Assembly (NCBI RefSeq): GCF_007827555.1
Contig: NZ_VISS01000011.1
Coordinates: forward strand, 39,927-103,926
Direction: 5' to 3'
Length of the DNA: 64,000 nt
From: Aeribacillus composti
GTDB taxonomy: Bacteria > Bacillota > Bacilli > Bacillales > Aeribacillaceae
In this document: positions 48,616 to 58,907 of the stretch, piece after piece
Numbering within the stretch: position 1 is the stretch's first letter
How the letters are laid out: the number at the start of each line of letters is the position of its first letter
Made by a program: the position numbers and the translations under genes
Notes under the pieces: model-generated
What the model saw: only the letters and a program-made list of their open reading frames with translations
The model's database searches: none
What the model was told of the DNA's origin: nothing

Positions 48616-49724
48616 ATCTTTTTGAATTGTTGGATGCTTCAAAAACAGAAATGATGCCTGAAGATTATAAACATCGATCTGTGGAAGAATTGGAAAAACG
48701 TGTGACAGAAATTAAAAAGAAATTCGGAACAAGACTGATGATCCCAGGTCATCATTATCAAAAAGACGAAGTGATCCAATTTGCAGATGTAACAGGAGAT
48801 TCGTTAAAGCTGGCACAAATAGCGCAAGAAACAAAAGATGCCGAATATATTGTCTTTTGTGGTGTTCATTTTATGGCAGAAACAGCAGACATGCTGACAT
48901 CGCCTTATCAAAAGGTGATTCTTCCGGATATGAGAGCTGGCTGTTCGATGGCGGATATGGCAAATATCAAACAAACAGAAGCCGCTTGGAGCAAGCTGCA
49001 AGAGCTTTTTGACGACACGATTTTGCCATTAACATATGTCAATTCATCAGCAGAGATTAAAGCTTTTGTCGGTAAAAATGGCGGAGCAACGGTAACCTCC
49101 TCAAATGCTGAAACGATGCTGGCTTGGGCGCTGAAGCAAAAAAAGAGAATTTTGTTTTTACCTGATCAGCACTTAGGGAGAAATACTGCCTTTAAACTGG
49201 GTATTCCCCTTAATAAGATGGCTGTCTGGGATCCGATTGAACAAAAGCTGCATTATGATGGAACAAGGGAAGATGTCGCCATCATCTTATGGAAAGGCCA
49301 TTGCTCAGTGCATGAGAAATTTACAGTAAAAAATATTGAACATATTCGCAGCAAATATCCCGATATGAAAATTATCGTTCATCCTGAATGTACATTTGAG
49401 GTTGTTCAGATGGCCGATTATTCGGGATCCACGAAATATATTATTGATACGATTCAAAACTCCCCGAAAGGAAGCAAGTGGGCAATCGGAACAGAAATGA
49501 ATCTAGTGAATCGGTTAATACAAAATAATCCCGACAAAGAGATCGTTTCTTTAAATCCATATATGTGTCCGTGTTTAACAATGAATCGAATTGATCTGCC
49601 CCACTTAGTTTGGGCGCTGGAATCAATCGATAAAGGAAAAATAATTAATCAAATCATTGTGGATGAATCAATTAAAGAGTATGCAGTTCTTGCATTAAAT
49701 CGCATGCTGGATCATAGCTCATAA
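48612..49724 (+). CDS. nadA: Quinolinate synthase A
   Basis: Condenses iminoaspartate with dihydroxyacetone phosphate to quinolinate using a [4Fe-4S] cluster. The 370 residues keep the three cluster cysteines as C111 ([10 protein letters not shown]), C231 ([10 protein letters not shown]) and C321 ([15 protein letters not shown]), one residue later than B. subtilis C110/C230/C320. The start overlaps the nadC stop. A terminator follows at 49791. Confidence 0.97.
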   Translation: MNLFELLDASKTEMMPEDYKHRSVEELEKRVTEIKKKFGTRLMIPGHHYQKDEVIQFADVTGDSLKLAQIAQETKDAEYIVFCGVHFMAETADMLTSPYQKVILPDMRAGCSMADMANIKQTEAAWSKLQELFDDTILPLTYVNSSAEIKAFVGKNGGATVTSSNAETMLAWALKQKKRILFLPDQHLGRNTAFKLGIPLNKMAVWDPIEQKLHYDGTREDVAIILWKGHCSVHEKFTVKNIEHIRSKYPDMKIIVHPECTFEVVQMADYSGSTKYIIDTIQNSPKGSKWAIGTEMNLVNRLIQNNPDKEIVSLNPYMCPCLTMNRIDLPHLVWALESIDKGKIINQIIVDESIKEYAVLALNRMLDHSS

Positions 49725-49790
49725 AAAGGAAAAAATTGCAATCGCCCATATGCATGCGGGATAGCAAAAGTACGAAGAACAATTTGAATG

Positions 49791-49818
49791 CCTGGGGTCC
49801 TCCCCGGGTTTTTTTATT
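49791..49818 (+). terminator. nadBCA terminator
   Basis: CCTGGGG-TCCT-CCCCGGG followed by seven T and ATTTTTG. The remaining bases to safA hold no gene; GATATCGATATC near 49857 is only a short palindrome. Confidence 0.85.
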
Positions 49819-50020
49819 TTTGTAATTTTTGCAGCATAAATCAGCAGCTGTGTACTGATATCGATATCAATTGGCTTTTAAAAAAGAGGATCGTTTTTCT
49901 TAGCCTTCATTTTTAAATCATAATCCCACTAAAATTTGCATAAGTTGTGATGAAGAAGATTTATGAATGTTTTGATTCGAAAGTTGTATAGGCAGTACGT
50001 TTTCACAGGAGGGGGAAACA

Positions 50021-51196
50021 GTGAAAATCCACATTGTTCAAAAAGGCGATACACTATGGAAAATTGCTCAAAAATATGGAGTCGATTTCCAGGAGTTAAA
50101 AAAGTTGAATTCCCAATTGAGCAATCCTGATCTTATTATGCCAGGAATGAAAATAAAAATTCCAACTGGCGATGTGCCAATTAAAAAGGAAGTGAAACAT
50201 GAATTAAAGAAAGAAGTGCCAAAAGTAGCTTTTAAAAAGGAAGCAAAGGAACATCCTTTTGCAGAGGAAAAACCTGTTGCTCCTATTGAGACGGAGGAAC
50301 CGGAAGCAAAGGAGAAGCCGTCTAAACCATATGTGCCTCCCGTTCCAAAAGTTTATCAGCCTTACTATCCGAAAAAAACTGATGTAAGCAATTATTTTAT
50401 GCTCAATATGCCGATGATGAATATCCATGAAGAAGCGGAAAAGGCTCCAACGCATCCCTATGCTTCAAAAGATTCCAAACCGCAGCTTCCGAAAAAGCCT
50501 GAAAATGTGTTTCATGAAGTTTTGGATAAAGGAGAAGAAAGTAAAGAGGAGGACAACAAAGATATGACGAATCCGCAATTTTCGAATGTCAATCCATATT
50601 ATGGGGCCCAATGGCAGCCTTATTACGCGCCTGTCTGGCCAAATATTCCGAACCCTGCCCCGAATTATCAATATGTAAGCCCACAACAATATGACGAAGA
50701 TTTTGATGATGATGAATATGATGAAGCGTATGGTTACGAAAACGTTGCACCTAATATTCCGCCCAATATTCCGCCTAATGTTGCACCTAACATTCCGCCA
50801 AACGTTTCACCAATACAATACAGTCCGCAACCCGTAGTTCCATATGTACCATATCCTGTTCTTTGTCCACCGTTTCCATTCTTAGGATGCCATCCGGTAT
50901 CTCCTGTATATCCAGGATCAGGATTGGCGCCGACACCTTATGCTGCACCTTATGGAATGCCGCACGGTCAATGGGTAAGCCCGGAGGCGGCGGAAAATCA
51001 AGAATTTGCAGAGAATATACCTCATACTGGAGCTTTTCCGAGTCATCAGGATGACTGCGGCTGCGGAGGTCCTGTACCTTATGGATATCGAGCGGCTCCA
51101 TTTGTACCATATGGAATACCGCATTACCCTTATGCTGTGCCTTACTATGATTATAACCAGTTCGTTGCACCGCAAGATGAAGAAGATGAAGATTAA
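50021..51196 (+). CDS. safA: Spore coat/cortex interface protein SafA
   Basis: Morphogenetic protein targeted to the forespore and acting with SpoVID. The 391 residues start from GTG 50021 (CAGGAGGGGG upstream) with an N-terminal LysM at about 2-48 (IHIVQKGDTLWKIAQKYGVD). A charged linker follows, then a long Pro/Tyr/Asn-rich part with NIPPN/NVAPN repeats at about 244-265 and many YP/PYG motifs. An in-frame ATG at 50564 (residue 182) sits behind GAGGAGG and would give a C-terminal short form, as known for the C30 form of B. subtilis SafA. Confidence 0.93.
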   Translation: MKIHIVQKGDTLWKIAQKYGVDFQELKKLNSQLSNPDLIMPGMKIKIPTGDVPIKKEVKHELKKEVPKVAFKKEAKEHPFAEEKPVAPIETEEPEAKEKPSKPYVPPVPKVYQPYYPKKTDVSNYFMLNMPMMNIHEEAEKAPTHPYASKDSKPQLPKKPENVFHEVLDKGEESKEEDNKDMTNPQFSNVNPYYGAQWQPYYAPVWPNIPNPAPNYQYVSPQQYDEDFDDDEYDEAYGYENVAPNIPPNIPPNVAPNIPPNVSPIQYSPQPVVPYVPYPVLCPPFPFLGCHPVSPVYPGSGLAPTPYAAPYGMPHGQWVSPEAAENQEFAENIPHTGAFPSHQDDCGCGGPVPYGYRAAPFVPYGIPHYPYAVPYYDYNQFVAPQDEEDED

Positions 51197-51204
51197 TTTT
51201 ATTG

Positions 51205-51233
51205 GAGACGATGATAAAAATCGTCTCTTTTTT
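51205..51233 (+). terminator. safA terminator
   Basis: GAGACGAT / ATCGTCTC perfect 8-bp stem (51205-51212, 51220-51227) followed by TTTTTTC. Confidence 0.88.
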
Positions 51234-51329
51234 CTTTGAAAATTTCATGACATGATTTATTTTTCGTAAAACACAATATGATACAATGGATAATAAAAAG
51301 AAATGATGCTAAGGAAGGTGCATGACATA

Positions 51330-52070
51330 ATGCAGGAAAAAATTGCAAAACTAATCGAATGGCTTCAAAATCAAGTAAAAAACGCAGGATTAAACGGTGC
51401 AATTGTCGGAATAAGCGGGGGAATTGATTCCGCCGTAGTTGCTCATCTCATTAAGCGAGCGTTTCCTGAGCATTCGCTTGGCCTAATCATGCCATGTAAA
51501 AGCAATCCGAAAGATCAAGAAGATGCTTTAAAAGTAGTGAAAAGCTGCAACATTGATTATATGGTGATCGACTTGACCGAAACTCATGAAACGCTTTTTC
51601 ACGCCATTCAAAAAAATATTCAAGCTAAAAACGATTGGAATGAAGAAGCATCAAGATTAGGCGACGCGAATACGCGCGCGCGGCTCAGAATGACAACATT
51701 ATACGCTGTGGCAAACAATTATCGTTACATGGTTGTTGGCACAGATAATGCAGCTGAATGGTATACGGGCTATTTTACGAAATACGGAGACGGCGGTGTA
51801 GACCTTGTTCCTCTTGTACATTTTACAAAAGGCGAAGTAAGGGAAATGGCAAAAATTTTAGGAGTTCCGGATGAAATTATTAATAAAGCTCCAAGCGCCG
51901 GTTTGTGGGAAGGACAAACGGATGAAAACGAAATGGGAACAACATATGATATGATTGACAAATTTTTAAAGGGAGAGGAAATTCCTGAGAAAGATAAAGA
52001 AATCATTGAAGCGCTGCATAGACGTTCTGAGCATAAACGAAATTTAGCGGCAGCACCGCCAAAATTTTAA
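51330..52070 (+). CDS. nadE: NH3-dependent NAD(+) synthetase
   Basis: Amidates deamido-NAD to NAD with ammonia. The 246 residues contain the PP-loop VGISGGIDSAVVA, the substrate segment NTRARLRMTTLYAVAN, VVGTDNAAEWYTGYFTKYGDGGVDL and the C-terminal RRSEHKRNLAAAPP. No glutaminase domain. Start chosen at ATG 51330 (MQEKIAKLIEW) behind AAGGAAGGTG. It lies between safA and the coxA-like gene, which are adjacent in B. subtilis, and close to nadBCA, so NAD synthesis is nearly complete in this cluster. Confidence 0.95.
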   Translation: MQEKIAKLIEWLQNQVKNAGLNGAIVGISGGIDSAVVAHLIKRAFPEHSLGLIMPCKSNPKDQEDALKVVKSCNIDYMVIDLTETHETLFHAIQKNIQAKNDWNEEASRLGDANTRARLRMTTLYAVANNYRYMVVGTDNAAEWYTGYFTKYGDGGVDLVPLVHFTKGEVREMAKILGVPDEIINKAPSAGLWEGQTDENEMGTTYDMIDKFLKGEEIPEKDKEIIEALHRRSEHKRNLAAAPPKF

Positions 52071-52101
52071 TTAATTGCCGGGAACTAACAGCAATAAACC
52101 T

Positions 52102-52163
52102 CCCCTGATAGAACAAGCTATTGATGAGCTATTATGCTCAAATTGTTTTTCAGGGGGTTTTTT
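52102..52163 (+). terminator. nadE terminator whose 3' arm is the next gene's ribosome binding site
   Basis: CCCCTGA (52102-52108) pairs with TCAGGGG (52150-52156), followed by TTTTTT (52158-52163), with additional AACAA/TTGTT pairing inside. The sequence CAGGGGG at 52151-52157 is also the only ribosome binding site for the TTG start at 52166. Confidence 0.75.
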
Positions 52164-52165
52164 CA

Positions 52166-52834
52166 TTGAGAAAATCAGTTTCCGCAGCTATTGCCCTTTC
52201 TTTTATGACAATTGGTCTTGCGGCGTGCAACAACAATAATGGTGCATTGGATGACCGTGATCGAAATGGTGCAGCACCAATTGGCTACTATTCAGCTGAT
52301 CGGGATCGCAATTTTGATTACGTTGATAATGATGGACCGATCACTGAAATGTTTGACGGCGGAATGGATGACAATGATATGCTCCGCGATGCAAATGACC
52401 GCAATAGAGACCGCTCGCTGACAGTGAACGATAGAAGAAACAACGGCTTCCAAAGAAGCGATGTCAATTATCATAATCATTTACGGGATGTGGGCTCGAA
52501 TAATGCTCAATTAGCCGAACGAATTTCTGATCAGGTAAGCCGGCTGAAAAACGTGCAGGATGTTGATACGCTCGTAACAAATGACAGGGTTGTAGTAGCG
52601 ATCAATACAACTGATCGAAACGAACAGAATGTAAAAAATCGAGCCAAACGAGTTGTATCAAGACTGGCTGGAAATAAAAGCATCCATATTGTAACAGACG
52701 AGGAAACTTTTACTCGCGTGCGAAACATTAATAATAACTTGAATAACGGTACGGATGTTGGGGAAGATATCCAACGTCTATTCAATGATATTGGAGAAGC
52801 TGTAACAGAGCCTTTTGACGGAAATAACCGCTAA
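52166..52834 (+). CDS. YhcN/YlaJ-family sporulation lipoprotein, CoxA-like
   Basis: A 222-residue secreted lipoprotein. Signal peptide RKSVSAAIALSFMTIGLAAC ends in a lipobox cysteine (LAAC). It is followed by an Asp/Asn/Arg-rich low-complexity part (DDRDRNGAAP, DANDRNRDRS) and a C-terminal YhcN/YlaJ domain (LAERISDQVSRLKNVQDVDTLVTNDRVVVAI). Start is TTG 52166 with CAGGGGG at 8 bases. B. subtilis coxA (yrbB) encodes a lipoprotein of this family next to safA, so this is the probable counterpart, displaced by nadE. Expected in the spore envelope. Confidence 0.8.
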   Translation: MRKSVSAAIALSFMTIGLAACNNNNGALDDRDRNGAAPIGYYSADRDRNFDYVDNDGPITEMFDGGMDDNDMLRDANDRNRDRSLTVNDRRNNGFQRSDVNYHNHLRDVGSNNAQLAERISDQVSRLKNVQDVDTLVTNDRVVVAINTTDRNEQNVKNRAKRVVSRLAGNKSIHIVTDEETFTRVRNINNNLNNGTDVGEDIQRLFNDIGEAVTEPFDGNNR

Positions 52835-52838
52835 CGAG

Positions 52839-52866
52839 ACAGGGAGAACTCCTCCCTGTTTCTTTT
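52839..52866 (+). terminator. Terminator after the coxA-like gene
   Basis: ACAGGGAG / CTCCCTGT (8 bp, 5-base loop) followed by TTCTTTTG. Confidence 0.82.
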
Positions 52867-52944
52867 GTGAAGAACAATTTTTCCCGCTAAATAAAATATG
52901 TTATATTAAAAATCGAGATTTGTTTATGAGAGGGGATTTTTAGA

Positions 52945-53670
52945 ATGGCAGGACATTCTAAATGGAAAAATATTCAAAGAAGAAAAAATGCCCAAGATGC
53001 GAAGCGGGGCAAAATTTTTATGAAATTGGCAAAAGAAATTTATGTTGCGGCTAAACAAGGCGGAGGAGATCCTGACGCGAATCCGAGCCTCAGACTTGCC
53101 ATTGACAAGGCTAAAGCTGCCAACATGCCGAACGATAATATAGAACGAGCAATTAAAAAAGCGACCGGCAGCCAAGATGGAGCCAACTATGAAGAAATTA
53201 CATATGAAGGATATGGCCCCGGCGGTGTCGCTGTAATGGTAAAATGTCTGACGGACAATAAAAACCGTACAGCAACAAGTGTTCGCACTGCTTTTAATAA
53301 AAACGGAGGAAACTTAGGAGAAACTGGTTGTGTATCCTATATGTTCGAACGAAAGGGATATATTGTTATTGATGGTAACGGAATTGAAGAGGATGACTTG
53401 TTTCTTGAAGCAATTGACGCTGGAGCAGAAGAATTAGAAGCGTCAGGTGAGGCGTTTGAAATTTATACCGCTCCTGAAAATTTGAATAATGTAAAAACCG
53501 CTTTAGAAGAAAAAGGATATAAACTGGAAACAGCGGAAATCACATGGATTCCTCAAACGTACACGCAACTAGATGAAACAACAGCTGAAAAAATGTACAA
53601 ATTAATCGATGTCCTTGAAGATGACGACGATGTCCAAGAAGTCTTCCATAATATGCAGGAAGATGAGTGA
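52945..53670 (+). CDS. yebC: YebC/PmpR-family protein
   Basis: A 241-residue protein of the TACO1/YebC family, linked to transcription control and to relief of ribosome stalling. It begins [25 protein letters not shown] and shows [27 protein letters not shown] and [39 protein letters not shown] precedes the ATG. The last codons appear again as a decayed duplicate just downstream (53707-53826). Confidence 0.95.
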   Translation: MAGHSKWKNIQRRKNAQDAKRGKIFMKLAKEIYVAAKQGGGDPDANPSLRLAIDKAKAANMPNDNIERAIKKATGSQDGANYEEITYEGYGPGGVAVMVKCLTDNKNRTATSVRTAFNKNGGNLGETGCVSYMFERKGYIVIDGNGIEEDDLFLEAIDAGAEELEASGEAFEIYTAPENLNNVKTALEEKGYKLETAEITWIPQTYTQLDETTAEKMYKLIDVLEDDDDVQEVFHNMQEDE

Positions 53671-53706
53671 TTGAAAATTTGTTGATATTAACGATTTGAA
53701 AAATCT

Positions 53707-53826
53707 AACAGCTGAAAAAATGAAATTGTTAAGTTATCCATTTTACTTTTTCTAATTGAAACGTATTAATATACAAGCATGCCATGATATACAAGGTAGT
53801 TTCCATAATATGTAATAAGATGAAGA
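53707..53826 (+). repeat. Decayed duplicate of the yebC 3' end
   Basis: AACAGCTGAAAAAATG occurs at 53580-53595 inside yebC and again at 53707-53722. TTCCATAATATG occurs at 53644-53655 in yebC and again at 53801-53812, preceded in both by a GAT-(G/A)T-CCAAG/ACAAG-like stretch and followed by AAGATGA. The second copy has no open frame and is about 30 bases longer between landmarks. Confidence 0.7.
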
Positions 53827-53907
53827 ATCAGGACTAAGGGTTAAAACTTCTCATGATGGCTACAATAAATAAAAACAAATGTGTTATAAGTTCAGGAGTG
53901 GTGGCAT

Positions 53908-54417
53908 GTGAAAAAGGTATTTTGCCTCTTTTGTTATACTTTGATGATCTTAGCTTTTTGTCATTTCCATCCTGAAGCATCTTTCGCAAATGCGAATCAT
54001 CATTCCTCGACAGTTGAAGTCATCTTGAGAAGAGTTTATCTTGATGGCGAAGTGAGCGAAGAGGTCAAAACAGAACATCATCATTCTATCGCAGATGTAA
54101 TTGCGAAATATCAAGATTGGCAGGTTGTTCGTCAGGATGGCGACGAAATTGTCTTTCAAAAGCAAATTGATGACCTCTCTCCTTTATTAAAAACAAATGG
54201 TTTTTTCGGTATTATGGAAGACGGGACTTTGTCGATTTTTAACGGGAAGCCTGACGCAGACAATGAAGTCATTCAGTCTTTTTTCCAGATCGATATAAAA
54301 AAACTGGAAAGCTATCGCCACCTGCAACTAAAAAGAGGAATTCCCGTAAAAAATAAAGAGAATTATTTAAATGTCATCAATACCTTTAAAGCTTATTCTG
54401 CTGATGAATTCAAATAA
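53908..54417 (+). CDS. bofC: BofC, forespore inhibitor of SpoIVB signalling
   Basis: Negative regulator of the SpoIVB protease that triggers pro-sigma-K processing. The 169 residues have a signal peptide (KKVFCLFCYTLMILAFCHFHPEASFA) and the BofC N- and C-terminal domains (VEVILRRVYLDGEVSEEVKTE; GFFGIMEDGTLSIFNGKPD ... SFFQIDIKKLESY). Start is GTG 53908 with AGGAGTGG upstream. Length agrees with B. subtilis BofC, and the position before ruvAB is the same. Confidence 0.93.
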   Translation: MKKVFCLFCYTLMILAFCHFHPEASFANANHHSSTVEVILRRVYLDGEVSEEVKTEHHHSIADVIAKYQDWQVVRQDGDEIVFQKQIDDLSPLLKTNGFFGIMEDGTLSIFNGKPDADNEVIQSFFQIDIKKLESYRHLQLKRGIPVKNKENYLNVINTFKAYSADEFK

Positions 54418-54422
54418 AAGGA

Positions 54423-54451
54423 CCGATGCTTTTGGCATCGGTTTATTTTTG
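54423..54451 (+). terminator. bofC terminator
   Basis: CCGATGC / GCATCGG (54423-54429, 54435-54441) followed by TTTATTTTTG. Confidence 0.85.
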
Positions 54452-54517
54452 CAGTTCTTTCCCTGACGGAGCGAGTTCTTTATGTTAAAATAGGTTAAGT
54501 GATGAGAGGTGAACGCA

Positions 54518-55126
54518 GTGATTGAGTTTATCCGCGGAGTTGTAGATCATATATCAATAGATTCAATTGTGATCGATCGGAACGGAATCGGCTTTCAAAT
54601 TTTCACTCCCAATCCTTTCAGCTATCAAAAACATATAAAAAAAGAAGTGACAGTTTATACATATCAATATGTAAGGGAGGATCTCCTCGCTCTGTACGGA
54701 TTTTCAAGCCGTGAAGAAAAGACTCTCTTTTCCAAGCTTTTAAACGTAACAGGAATCGGTCCGAAGGGTGCTCTGGCGATCCTGGCTTATGGGGATGCAA
54801 AGCAAGTAGTGGAGGCCATTGAAAATGAAGATGAAGCATTTTTAGTAAAATTTCCTGGTGTCGGAAAGAAAACAGCGAGGCAAATCATCTTAGATTTAAA
54901 AGGGAAGCTCGTCGAATTCGTTTCAGAACCGTCTTCCAACATGTTAGCTAATCAGGTACAAACAAACCAAAAACATAGCAATCATTCGCTTATGGAAGCG
55001 ATCGATGCACTGAAAGTTTTAGGATACAGTGAGAAAGAGATAGCAAAAATCAAGCCGTCATTGGAAGGTGAATCGCTCTCAACTGATCAATATGTGAAAA
55101 AAGCATTGAAACTGCTTTTGAAATAA
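54518..55126 (+). CDS. ruvA: Holliday junction helicase subunit RuvA
   Basis: Binds four-way junctions and loads RuvB. Start chosen at GTG 54518 (product [16 protein letters not shown]) with GAGAGGTG 6-7 bases upstream. The 202 residues show the N-terminal OB fold, two helix-hairpin-helix motifs ([16 protein letters not shown] and [20 protein letters not shown]) and the C-terminal RuvB-binding domain ([15 protein letters not shown]). It is 10 bases before ruvB. Confidence 0.96.
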   Translation: MIEFIRGVVDHISIDSIVIDRNGIGFQIFTPNPFSYQKHIKKEVTVYTYQYVREDLLALYGFSSREEKTLFSKLLNVTGIGPKGALAILAYGDAKQVVEAIENEDEAFLVKFPGVGKKTARQIILDLKGKLVEFVSEPSSNMLANQVQTNQKHSNHSLMEAIDALKVLGYSEKEIAKIKPSLEGESLSTDQYVKKALKLLLK

Positions 55127-55136
55127 GGTGATAGCA

Positions 55137-56138
55137 ATGGAGGAAAGAATTGTTGCAGGCGAAGCTGAAGCGGGAGAAAAAGATTTTGAATTCAGCCTTC
55201 GTCCTCAATCTTTCGATCAATATATCGGTCAATCAAAGATTAAGGAAAACTTAAAAATATTTATTGAAGCGGCAAAGCTTAGAGAAGAAACGTTGGATCA
55301 TGTTCTTTTATATGGACCTCCAGGGCTCGGGAAAACAACACTTGCAACGATTATCGCAAATGAGATGGGGACGAATATCCGCCATACTTCAGGGCCCGCG
55401 ATTGAACGGCCGGGAGAATTAGCGGCTATTCTCACTTCTTTAGAACCGGGGGATGTTTTATTTATTGATGAAATTCACCGGCTTAATCGTTCTATCGAAG
55501 AAGTCTTGTACCCAGCGATGGAAGATTTTTGTATAGATATCGTCATTGGAAAAGGATCAAGCGCCCGCACGATCAGGTTGGATCTGCCACCGTTTACACT
55601 TGTTGGTGCAACAACTAGAGTCGGCTTATTAACTGCTCCTTTAAGGGATCGATTTGGTGTGTTAAGCCGCTTGGAATATTATCAAGAGCACGAGCTCTCA
55701 AAGATAGTCAAGCGAACGGCCAATCTGTTAAATATCGAGATTGAAGAGCAGGCAGCCGTTGAAATAGCCAGAAGATCGCGTGGAACGCCAAGAATTGCGA
55801 ACAGGCTTCTTAAAAGGGTCAGGGATTTTGCGCAAGTGCTCGGATTTGAAAAAATCAGCGCCCATCTTGCCGAAGACGCCTTGGAGCGTTTGCAAGTGGA
55901 TAAACTTGGATTGGATCATATCGATCATAAACTTCTTTTAGGGATCATTGAAAAATTCCAAGGAGGACCCGTTGGAATTGAGACCATTTCAGCGACAATC
56001 GGTGAAGAAGCGCACACAATTGAAGATGTTTATGAACCGTATTTATTGCAAATCGGTTTTATTCGGCGAACACCGAGGGGAAGAATAGTAACAGATCTTG
56101 TGTATAAACATTTTCAAATGGAGGTGCCGAAAAGATGA
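55137..56138 (+). CDS. ruvB: Holliday junction helicase subunit RuvB
   Basis: AAA+ motor driving branch migration. Start ATG 55137 ([16 protein letters not shown]) behind AAGGTGAT; 333 residues. Walker [10 protein letters not shown], Walker [12 protein letters not shown], sensor-1 LVGATTRVG, arginine region LRDRFG, and the C-terminal winged-helix ([23 protein letters not shown]). It overlaps the next gene by four bases. Confidence 0.98.
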   Translation: MEERIVAGEAEAGEKDFEFSLRPQSFDQYIGQSKIKENLKIFIEAAKLREETLDHVLLYGPPGLGKTTLATIIANEMGTNIRHTSGPAIERPGELAAILTSLEPGDVLFIDEIHRLNRSIEEVLYPAMEDFCIDIVIGKGSSARTIRLDLPPFTLVGATTRVGLLTAPLRDRFGVLSRLEYYQEHELSKIVKRTANLLNIEIEEQAAVEIARRSRGTPRIANRLLKRVRDFAQVLGFEKISAHLAEDALERLQVDKLGLDHIDHKLLLGIIEKFQGGPVGIETISATIGEEAHTIEDVYEPYLLQIGFIRRTPRGRIVTDLVYKHFQMEVPKR

Positions 56139-56335
56139 CGGAATTTCCAAAGCTATTGATGGTGCTTGGCGGTATTTTGCTTTTTATCGGCTTATTTATG
56201 CAAGTTGTCGGCAGACTGCCAGGAGATATCGTGGTAAAAAAAGGGAATTTCACCTTCTTCTTTCCGATTGTCACATGCATTGTCATTAGTTTGCTTTTAA
56301 CGTTCATTTTTTCTTTTTTAGGACGGTTTAAATAA
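56135..56335 (+). CDS. Small DUF2905-type membrane protein
   Basis: A 66-residue protein with two membrane helices ([19 protein letters not shown] and [23 protein letters not shown]) joined by [18 protein letters not shown]. That linker pattern marks the DUF2905 family. Its ATG overlaps the ruvB stop, so translation is coupled. The family often sits between ruvB and queA in Bacilli. Function unknown. Confidence 0.88.
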   Translation: MTEFPKLLMVLGGILLFIGLFMQVVGRLPGDIVVKKGNFTFFFPIVTCIVISLLLTFIFSFLGRFK

Positions 56336-56358
56336 TGGACAGAAGCTAGGTGAACAGG

Positions 56359-57387
56359 ATGAATATCGAATTATTTGACTTCGAATTGCCAGAGGAGCTG
56401 ATTGCCCAAACTCCGTTGAAGGAGAGGGATGCTTCAAGATTAATGATTGTTGATAAAAAAAGCGGAGATATTACGCACAGCAGATTTAAAAGCTTAATTG
56501 AGTATGTATCTCCGGGTGATTGCCTTGTTTTAAATGATACGCGGGTCATGCCGGCCAGATTGTACGGGGTGAAAGAAGAAACCGGGGCCAAAGTGGAAGT
56601 TTTATTGCTAAAAGAAAAAGAAGGGAATGTTTGGGAAACCCTTGTAAAACCTTCAAAGCGCGTCAAAGTAGGGACAACATTAAATTTCGGAAACGGCCTT
56701 TTAAAAGGAACATGTGTAGGAACTCTTGAACACGGCGGTAGAATCATTGAATTTCAATACGAAGGCATTTTTTTGGAAATTTTGGATCAGCTTGGGGAAA
56801 TGCCATTGCCGCCATACATTAAAGAGCAGCTTGATAATAAAGAACGATATCAAACCGTTTATTCCCGAGAAATTGGTTCAGCAGCTGCACCGACTGCAGG
56901 TTTGCATTTCACGGATGAAATACTCGAAAATATAAAAAATAAAGGGATTCATATCGCTTTTATAACGCTGCATGTTGGGCTTGGGACATTTCGTCCAGTC
57001 AGCAGCACAAACATTACAGAACATAAAATGCATGCGGAATTTTATCAAATGACAGAGGGAACGGCCCGCTTATTAAATGAAGTAAGAGAAAAGGGAGGAC
57101 GTATTATCGCAGTCGGTACAACTTCAACAAGAACGCTGGAAACAATTGCTGGAAAACATGGAGGCAAATTTGTCGAAGAAAGCGGTTGGACAGACATTTT
57201 TATTTATCCGGGCTACAATTTTAAAGGAATAGACGGACTCGTTACAAATTTTCATCTTCCTAAGTCTTCTCTGATCATGCTTGTCAGTGCGCTGGCTGGA
57301 AGAGAAACAATTCTTCGCGCGTATGAGGAGGCTATAAAGGAAAAATACCGTTTTTTCAGCTTTGGAGATGCCATGCTGATTATTTGA
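56359..57387 (+). CDS. queA: S-adenosylmethionine:tRNA ribosyltransferase-isomerase QueA
   Basis: Converts preQ1 at tRNA position 34 to epoxyqueuosine using SAM. Start chosen at ATG 56359 ([19 protein letters not shown]), giving 342 residues, the usual size; GTG 56350 lies inside the ribosome binding site AGGTGAACAGG. Seen are [40 protein letters not shown] and the C-terminal [19 protein letters not shown]. It is followed 39 bases later by tgt. Confidence 0.96.
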   Translation: MNIELFDFELPEELIAQTPLKERDASRLMIVDKKSGDITHSRFKSLIEYVSPGDCLVLNDTRVMPARLYGVKEETGAKVEVLLLKEKEGNVWETLVKPSKRVKVGTTLNFGNGLLKGTCVGTLEHGGRIIEFQYEGIFLEILDQLGEMPLPPYIKEQLDNKERYQTVYSREIGSAAAPTAGLHFTDEILENIKNKGIHIAFITLHVGLGTFRPVSSTNITEHKMHAEFYQMTEGTARLLNEVREKGGRIIAVGTTSTRTLETIAGKHGGKFVEESGWTDIFIYPGYNFKGIDGLVTNFHLPKSSLIMLVSALAGRETILRAYEEAIKEKYRFFSFGDAMLII

Positions 57388-57408
57388 AGCAGAATAGACG
57401 TACACTGA

Positions 57409-58572
<1,164 letters not shown>

Positions 58573-58593
58573 TGCTTAGAAAGGGGTGAAGAA

Positions 58594-58863
58594 ATGTCGG
58601 AGAATTTTGTAGCAACAGTGCTGCCTTTTGTGCTGATGATTGCTATTTTTTACTTTTTGTTGATCAGACCTCAGCAAAAAAGGCAAAAGCAAATCCGTGA
58701 CATGCAGGCAAACTTGAAGAAGGGTGATAAAATCGTAACGATTGGCGGTTTGCATGGGACGGTTGATTCATTGGATGAAGATAAAATCGTCATCCGTACG
58801 GGAGACGGCTCCCGCTTAACTTTTGACCGAAATGCTGTGAGAGAAGTCGTAGAACAATCATAG
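58594..58863 (+). CDS. yajC: Preprotein translocase auxiliary subunit YajC
   Basis: Small membrane partner of the SecDF complex. The 89 residues have one membrane helix (VLPFVLMIAIFYFLLIRPQQKRQKQ) and a cytoplasmic domain with GDKIVTIGGLHGTVDSLDEDKIVIR. AAAGGGGTG precedes the ATG. It is transcribed with queA-tgt, as is common, and ends at a terminator. Confidence 0.95.
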   Translation: MSENFVATVLPFVLMIAIFYFLLIRPQQKRQKQIRDMQANLKKGDKIVTIGGLHGTVDSLDEDKIVIRTGDGSRLTFDRNAVREVVEQS

Positions 58864-58878
58864 TTCTACAAAAAACAG

Positions 58879-58905
58879 GGCTGACTTAAATGTCAGCCTT
58901 TTTCT
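58879..58905. terminator. Bidirectional terminator between yajC and yrzE-like gene
   Basis: GGCTGAC / GTCAGCC (loop TTAAAT), with TTTTTC downstream on the plus strand and a run of A upstream that gives TTTTT on the minus strand. Confidence 0.88.
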
Positions 58906-58907
58906 TT

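Noticed and set aside
50760..50815. Repetitive CCTAATATTCCGCC-type units in safA as a CRISPR-like or tandem DNA repeat
   Set aside because: They are in-frame codon repeats encoding N-I/V-P-P-N units of the SafA low-complexity region, without spacers.
53740..53907. sigma-G promoter for bofC
   Set aside because: Candidate -10 boxes such as CATAATA and CATGATG have no -35 at acceptable spacing; the region is also occupied by the yebC duplicate.
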